This document shows, in pieces, positions 28,096 through 31,964 of a stretch of DNA of 31,964 nucleotides. Made by a program: the position numbers and the translations under genes. The first letter of the stretch is position 1; each line of letters opens with the position of its first letter. Under the pieces are notes generated by a model that worked only from the letters and a program-made list of their open reading frames with translations, searched no databases and was not told the origin of the DNA. This DNA is from Caryophanales bacterium UBA3935 (GTDB taxonomy: Bacteria; Bacillota_I; Bacilli_A; ML615J-28; CAG-698): assembly GCA_002385755.1 (NCBI GenBank), contig DGED01000042.1, forward strand, positions 1 through 31,964. Reading direction: 5' to 3'.

Positions 28096-29451
28096 ATGGA
28101 ACAAGGAATGAAACTTTGGGAACAAACTCTTGATGCTTTAAGACAAGAGTTGGATGAAACCGATTTTTCCGTCTTGTTCTCGGAAGCCAACAAAATATAT
28201 AAAGTAGAAGACAACTTTATTTACATCATCGTTCCCAACGCCCTGACAAAATTCAGAATAGAAAAATTTTACATCAACAAGTTAAACGAAATCGCGTCCT
28301 CCCTGAGTGGTTCCTTGGTGAAACTAAAATTTATCTTAAAAGACGAAATAGAAGAGCTGGAAAAGCCTTTGAATACCGGCGCGGAAGACGTGAACAAACG
28401 CCCTCTGCGCGCCGAGTATACTTTTAATAACTTCGTTACCGGAGAGAGCAACCGTTTCGCCTTTCTTTCGGCGATGAAAGTCGCGGAAACGCCCGAGGCG
28501 CTTTATAACCCGCTTTATATATTCGGGGACGTCGGCCTGGGGAAAACCCACCTGATGATGGCTATCGGAAACTACGTCCTTGACAACCGGCCGGAAACGA
28601 ACGTCGTGTACACGAGCGCCCAGGAGTTTGCCGAGGATTATTTTCTCGCGACTTCCACCCGCAAAGGCAAGGAAAACATCGAGCAGTTCTATCGCAAATA
28701 CCGGGATGCGGAGGTCTTGTTGGTGGACGATATCCAGTTTCTTGAAAACAAGCCGAGCACGCAGGAAGAGTTTTTTAAAGTATTTGAGCATCTTCACGGA
28801 ATAAACAAGCAAATCGTCATTACGTCGGACCGGTCCGCCAACGAGCTTAAAAACATGATGGCGCGGCTTAAATCCCGTTTTAACTGGGGATTGTCCGTCG
28901 ACATCAAGATTCCCGACAAACCTTTGCGCTTAAACATCCTGAAGCGTAAACTAAGTTTTTTAATTGAAAACCCCAAGGATGTTCCCGTTGAGATCCTGGA
29001 AATCATCGCCGACCACTTCACGAACAACATCCGCGATCTGGAAGGCGCGCTGAGGCGTTACGTTACGTATTGCGTGTCGCTTAACATTCCTTTCACCATG
29101 GAAAACCTTTACGTCGCTTTGGAGCGCTTGATCCCTGAAAGCGAGGAAGAGAAAAACATTAGCGGAAAGATATTCGAAAATATAAAAAGAGAAGTCGCGG
29201 CATACTATAAAATATCGGTTGCCGATTTGGAGTCGCCGAGCCGGAAACAAGTTTTTACTTATGCCCGGCAAATGGCTATATATATAATAAAGAAACATTA
29301 TAATCCTTCGCTCAAGCTGATCGGTGAATTCTTCGGAAACCGCGATCACGCCACGGTTTCCCATTCTTTCGATAAAATCAAGAACTTATTGCGGACGAAC
29401 TCTTTGGTTAAAAACGACTACGATATTTTGATGAAAAAAATCAAAAAATAA
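28096..29451 (+). CDS. dnaA: Chromosomal replication initiator protein DnaA
   Basis: The start is ATG at 28096 (451 residues), chosen because GAGGAGG lies five bases upstream; an ATG at 28060 lacks an SD. Domain I spans about 1-80. Domain II is very short (about 85-105). The AAA+ domain III starts at TFNNFVTGESNRFA, with Walker A GDVGLGKTH (144-152; GGVGLGKTH is more usual) and Walker B LLVDDIQF. Domain IV carries the DNA-binding helix-turn-helix and signature NRDHATVSHSFDKI. DnaA binds origin boxes and opens DNA. The short domain II is common in small-genome Firmicutes and Mollicutes. dnaN follows after 69 bases. Confidence 0.97.
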   Translation: MEQGMKLWEQTLDALRQELDETDFSVLFSEANKIYKVEDNFIYIIVPNALTKFRIEKFYINKLNEIASSLSGSLVKLKFILKDEIEELEKPLNTGAEDVNKRPLRAEYTFNNFVTGESNRFAFLSAMKVAETPEALYNPLYIFGDVGLGKTHLMMAIGNYVLDNRPETNVVYTSAQEFAEDYFLATSTRKGKENIEQFYRKYRDAEVLLVDDIQFLENKPSTQEEFFKVFEHLHGINKQIVITSDRSANELKNMMARLKSRFNWGLSVDIKIPDKPLRLNILKRKLSFLIENPKDVPVEILEIIADHFTNNIRDLEGALRRYVTYCVSLNIPFTMENLYVALERLIPESEEEKNISGKIFENIKREVAAYYKISVADLESPSRKQVFTYARQMAIYIIKKHYNPSLKLIGEFFGNRDHATVSHSFDKIKNLLRTNSLVKNDYDILMKKIKK

Positions 29452-29454
29452 GAG

Positions 29455-29511
29455 TTTTCCACTTTTCCACATTGTTAATAATAAAAATAAAATATATAAT
29501 AAATAAATAAG
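29455..29511. other. DnaA boxes and AT-rich unwinding candidate between dnaA and dnaN
   Basis: Two tandem plus-strand boxes, TTTTCCACT (29455-29463) and TTTTCCACA (29463-29471, 8 of 9 matches to the consensus), lie directly after the dnaA stop. They are followed by about 39 bases that are almost purely A and T (29472-29510). Box cluster plus AT-rich element in the dnaA-dnaN spacer is the layout of the bipartite Bacillus-type origin. Confidence 0.75.
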
Positions 29512-29520
29512 GAGAAAATT

Positions 29521-30645
29521 ATGAAGATTTTGATCAATCGAGATTTATTGTTTTTTAACCTGAACAATATAAGCCGCGCCCTCTCGACAAAACCTCCGAT
29601 GCCGGTATTGACCGGGATAAAAATCGAGGCCCGAGGGAACGCCGTGTATCTTACCGCTTCAAACAATGAAATTTCGATTCAAACGGTCATTAAGGACAAA
29701 AAGCGCCTGCAGATTGAGGAAGACGGAATCGTTGTGGTGCCGGGGAAATATTTTATCGAAATCGTTAAGAAGATTGAAGCCAAGGAAATAGATATTTCAA
29801 CGTTTGAAAACAATGTCGTAAAGATAGTCGCCGACCGGAGTCTCTTTTCTTTAAACGCATATGACAAGGACGATTACCCGATCATCTCGTTTAACGATTC
29901 CGACGTCGCTATCACGATGGACGTTTTGAATTTAAAGCAATTGATCAAAAAAACGACGTTTGCCGCGTCATTATCGGAGTCGCGGGTTATTTTGACGGGG
30001 ATATCCTTTGCGACCGAAGGTCCCAAAATGGAGGTCGTCGCCACCGACAGCTACCGTTTGGCTAAAAAATTCATGGTGTTCGAAAAAGAATATCCCAGCA
30101 TTAGAGCCATTATACCGAGCCGCAGCCTAGACGAGCTTCATCGAATAATGGATGCGCCTGACGAAAACGTCGAAATTCATTTCTCGCCATTGAAAGTATT
30201 GTTCAAGTATAAGAACGTTCTCTTTCAGAGCCGCCTGATTGACGGCAAATACCCGGACACCAGCAATCTGATTCCGACGGAGTTCCATCTTAGCGTGAAA
30301 TTCAATAAAAACGAGCTTATCGCCGCGATCGAACGCGCCTCGCTTTTTACCACGATTGATTCCACGAATATCGTTAAAATGAAGGTAAACAGCGATAAAA
30401 CAGTTGAAATCTCTTCCACGAACAACGAAATCGGCGCGGTAAAGGAAGAGTTGGTTCCCTTGGAGTGCTCGGATCCGTTGAATTTCGAAATCGCCTTTAG
30501 CGCGAAATATTTTCTTGACGCGTTGCGCGTTTTCGATTCCAACGAGGTATCGATACATTTTACGGGCGAAATCAAGCCCTTCGTTATTACCGGCTTTTAT
30601 GACGTTAATCTGACCCAGCTTATCTTGCCGGTAAGAATTTCATAG
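29521..30645 (+). CDS. dnaN: DNA polymerase III subunit beta (sliding clamp)
   Basis: This 374-residue protein has the three repeated clamp domains (about 1-120, 125-245 and 250-374). Recognisable blocks are MPVLTGIKIEA, VVATDSYRLAKK and the C-terminal FVITGFYDVNLTQLILPVRIS, corresponding to the conserved partner-binding end. It forms the ring that tethers the polymerase to DNA. SD AAGGAG is 8 bases before ATG. It follows dnaA as in nearly all bacteria and ends at a strong terminator. Confidence 0.97.
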   Translation: MKILINRDLLFFNLNNISRALSTKPPMPVLTGIKIEARGNAVYLTASNNEISIQTVIKDKKRLQIEEDGIVVVPGKYFIEIVKKIEAKEIDISTFENNVVKIVADRSLFSLNAYDKDDYPIISFNDSDVAITMDVLNLKQLIKKTTFAASLSESRVILTGISFATEGPKMEVVATDSYRLAKKFMVFEKEYPSIRAIIPSRSLDELHRIMDAPDENVEIHFSPLKVLFKYKNVLFQSRLIDGKYPDTSNLIPTEFHLSVKFNKNELIAAIERASLFTTIDSTNIVKMKVNSDKTVEISSTNNEIGAVKEELVPLECSDPLNFEIAFSAKYFLDALRVFDSNEVSIHFTGEIKPFVITGFYDVNLTQLILPVRIS

Positions 30646-30659
30646 AACGCAACCAAAAC

Positions 30660-30687
30660 AAAAAAAACGGCAACCGCCGTTTTTTTT
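30660..30687. terminator. Bidirectional terminator between dnaN and parA
   Basis: Stem AAAAAACGGC/GCCGTTTTTT with loop AACC, with eight T on each strand. It overlaps the parA stop codon. Confidence 0.9.
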
Positions 30688-31471
30688 ATAAAGATAAATG
30701 ATTAAATATTTCTCTTAACTCCGCCAACAGGATTTCCTTAGCCGTCTGGTCATAATTGGTCGCAAGTTTTACGTCGTCGAAAGGACTGATGCCCTCGCTT
30801 TGCAGGTTCTTTATTATGGACCTTTCCTGAAGGGCCGGGAGGACTATCGCGTTCGGCGTGAATTCACGCGCCTGCATTTCTAATTTTTCCAACGATATCC
30901 GCGGCGCGCGCCGATTGCGGCTGTAGCCGTTGGGCAAGATGTATTTAATTCCCTCGATGTCGATATCGTTATCAATAAAATACTGGATTGTGTTGAAAAA
31001 CCCGCCCAAGCCCAGGCTGTCAAGCCCGACTACAAGCAAAATCATGTCGCTCATGTCAAGCAAAACCTCGGAAAGGCGGCTGCTTGACGGCGGGAAGTCG
31101 ATAAAAATAAAATCGAAATACGCGGCGTATTCGTCCAACACCTTTTTCAGCGCTTTTTCCTGGTTTCTTTCCAAGGTGAGTTTCAACGACAATTTATCGG
31201 AATTGAGCGTTTTAATAAGATAGAGGTTTTCTCTTGCCTCAATGAGAATATCGCCCATATCTTTGTGGTTTGCGAGCAGGAACTCCAAGTAATTGTCGTT
31301 AGCGTCAAAGATCTTATGCTCGACGCCGAAGACTTTGAAGATGCTGTTTTGGTCGTCGACGCTGATCGTGAGCACCTTTTTGCCGGCGTTCGCGTAATAA
31401 TGGGCCATGAAACCGATAAAAGTGGTCTTTCCAACCCCGCCCTTTTTACAAAAAGTCGAGACTACCGGCAT
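30686..31471 (-). CDS. ParA-family partition ATPase
   Basis: This 261-residue ATPase has the deviant Walker A KKGGVGKTT (9-17, two Lys), ISVDDQNS (about 36-43) in place of the usual DxDPQ switch, and Walker B FIFIDFPPSS (about 120-129). ParA proteins move DNA or protein cargo over the nucleoid. It has no N-terminal DNA-binding domain. No ParB gene is visible; instead the gene starts immediately after the stop of a ribbon-helix-helix gene (TAAATG), an arrangement typical of ParF/ParG-like plasmid systems. SD GGAGGG lies about 8 bases upstream. It points toward dnaN on the opposite strand. Confidence 0.88.
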   Translation of the reverse strand: MPVVSTFCKKGGVGKTTFIGFMAHYYANAGKKVLTISVDDQNSIFKVFGVEHKIFDANDNYLEFLLANHKDMGDILIEARENLYLIKTLNSDKLSLKLTLERNQEKALKKVLDEYAAYFDFIFIDFPPSSSRLSEVLLDMSDMILLVVGLDSLGLGGFFNTIQYFIDNDIDIEGIKYILPNGYSRNRRAPRISLEKLEMQAREFTPNAIVLPALQERSIIKNLQSEGISPFDDVKLATNYDQTAKEILLAELREIFNHLSL

Positions 31472-31693
31472 TTAGAAGCCCTCCCTGTTTAATTTTTCGA
31501 TAACCGCTTCTTCGATAAATTGAGAAAAGACGACGCCTTTTTTAATCGCGGCGATTTTCACCCTTTTTCTTAGCTCCCGCTCCATCGTCGCCGTGTACTT
31601 CACTCTTACGGGCGCCGCTTCCTCATCGGCGGTTGTTGCCCTCATGTCCATCGGGTTTTCCCTTTTTTTGAAAGGGAAATTATTTTTATTCAC
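31472..31693 (-). CDS. Ribbon-helix-helix DNA-binding protein, probable ParA partner
   Basis: This 73-residue protein has a basic, flexible N-terminus (1-28) and a ribbon-helix-helix fold (about 29-73): strand VRVKYTATM, helix ERELRKRVKIAAIKK, then FSQFIEEAVIEKLN. Such proteins dimerise, bind repeats near their own promoter and can act as the centromere-binding partner of ParA. The start used is GTG at 31693, with AGGAGG 8 bases upstream. An alternative ATG at 31651 would still leave the whole fold. A 9-bp hairpin lies inside the first codons. Confidence 0.8.
   Translation of the reverse strand: MNKNNFPFKKRENPMDMRATTADEEAAPVRVKYTATMERELRKRVKIAAIKKGVVFSQFIEEAVIEKLNREGF
31657..31679. repeat. 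9-bp inverted repeat in the 5' coding region of the RHH gene
   Basis: TTTCCCTTT (31657-31665) is complementary to AAAGGGAAA (31671-31679) with a 5-base loop. In the transcript it sits between the GTG start and the internal ATG at 31651, and it would hide the AAAGGG that could act as SD for that ATG. Confidence 0.6.
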
Positions 31694-31721
31694 TTCTTCG
31701 GCCTCCTTTTACCTATATTAT

Positions 31722-31749
31722 ACTATATTTACATATAACAATATGTCAA
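31722..31749 (-). promoter_or_regulatory. Promoter and probable operator of the RHH-parA operon
   Basis: Minus-strand TTGACA (31749-31744), 16-bp spacer and TATAGT (31727-31722); TATAAT (31722-31717) overlaps as an alternative -10. The perfect inverted repeat ACATAT-AACA-ATATGT (31731-31746) fills the spacer and the edge of the -35, a natural site for repression by the RHH protein. Confidence 0.6.
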
Positions 31750-31964
31750 TAATTAAATAAAATCCTGAAATACGCATATATTCATATCCGCAAATACAGA
31801 AATAAAGTAATTAGCAAATCCGTATACAACCATTTCGGTATATATGTTTATATATACTATGGTATTTCAATAAATAAATAGATACACATAATACGACTAA
31901 CCATATTTATTGAAACAAATATATAAACAAAGAATTACTTACAGATAGCAATATTAACATAAAT
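31750..31964. other. AT-rich gene-free region upstream of the RHH-parA operon
   Basis: No coding frame is seen up to the window edge. The stretch is very AT-rich and holds inverted repeats: GTATATA-TGTTTA-TATATAC (31838-31857), and a 12-bp pair TTTCAATAAATA (31865-31876) with TATTTATTGAAA (31904-31915). It could contain a centromere for the ParA/RHH pair or more origin DNA; neither is shown. Confidence 0.5.

Noticed and set aside
1..31964. tRNA or rRNA genes, CRISPR arrays, insertion sequences, prophage genes
   Set aside because: None seen on reading both strands: no cloverleaf with GTTC arm and CCA, no regular spaced repeats, no transposase or integrase frame.

Overview
The window spans a bacterial chromosomal replication origin. 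dnaA and dnaN run rightward (28096-30645). The conserved rpmH-rnpA-yidC-jag cluster runs leftward (25881-23811). The dnaX-ebfC-recR cluster lies further left (9539-6260), also leftward. Gene content suggests a Firmicutes/Bacilli-type organism, possibly a Mollicutes-like or Acholeplasma/Izemoplasma-like lineage. The reasons are a lipoprotein-type YidC directly after rnpA, a Jag protein, a T-box leader on asnS, AGGAGG ribosome binding sites, many intrinsic terminators, an AMP/PPi-forming pyruvate phosphate dikinase and Gram-positive-style lipoboxes. TGA is a normal stop (for example at the rnpA/yidC overlap), so the code is standard. The taxon assignment is inference; base composition is moderate except for AT-rich origin and partition spacers.

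Layout, left to right. 1-5721 (minus): a complete carbohydrate-type ABC importer operon (ATPase, two permeases, solute-binding lipoprotein) followed by a nuclease-fold lipoprotein cut by the window edge. 5964-9539 (minus): dnaX-ebfC-recR, then a small membrane protein with its own promoter. 9657-10652 (plus): a short Na/phosphate symporter-like protein. 10638-12315 (plus): a T-box-controlled asnS. 12351-17560 (minus): a protein resembling the BclB exosporium C-terminal domain, pyruvate phosphate dikinase, a TtcA-like tRNA thiolase and an unknown membrane protein. 17727-19773 (plus): an NfeD/SPFH membrane-microdomain operon with two uncharacterised small proteins. 19864-20778 (plus): a PAP2 phosphatase. 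20852-22980 (minus): mnmE preceded by a YiiX-like permuted papain-fold protein. 23098-23778 (plus): a Fic protein. 23811-25881 (minus): jag, yidC, rnpA and rpmH (rpmH is only 44 codons). 25974-27795 (minus): two paralogous membrane-anchored or lipoproteins of unknown function, lodged between rpmH and dnaA. 27880-28095: origin region with palindromic DnaA-box-like sites. 28096-30645 (plus): dnaA and dnaN with a second box cluster between them. 30686-31693 (minus): a ParA ATPase with a ribbon-helix-helix partner. 31694-31964: an AT-rich, inverted-repeat-rich spacer.

Functionally the window links replication initiation and clamp loading (dnaA, dnaN, dnaX), recombinational repair (recR), partition (parA/RHH), membrane insertion (yidC, jag), RNA processing and modification (rnpA, mnmE, TtcA-like), translation (rpmH, asnS) and sugar uptake/central metabolism (ABC importer, ppdK). 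Genes left of dnaA are mainly on the minus strand and dnaA/dnaN are on the plus strand, as expected if replication diverges near 28000. Promoters are easy to read, and many carry the extended -10 form TGnTATAAT. No rRNA, tRNA, CRISPR array, insertion sequence or prophage was seen.
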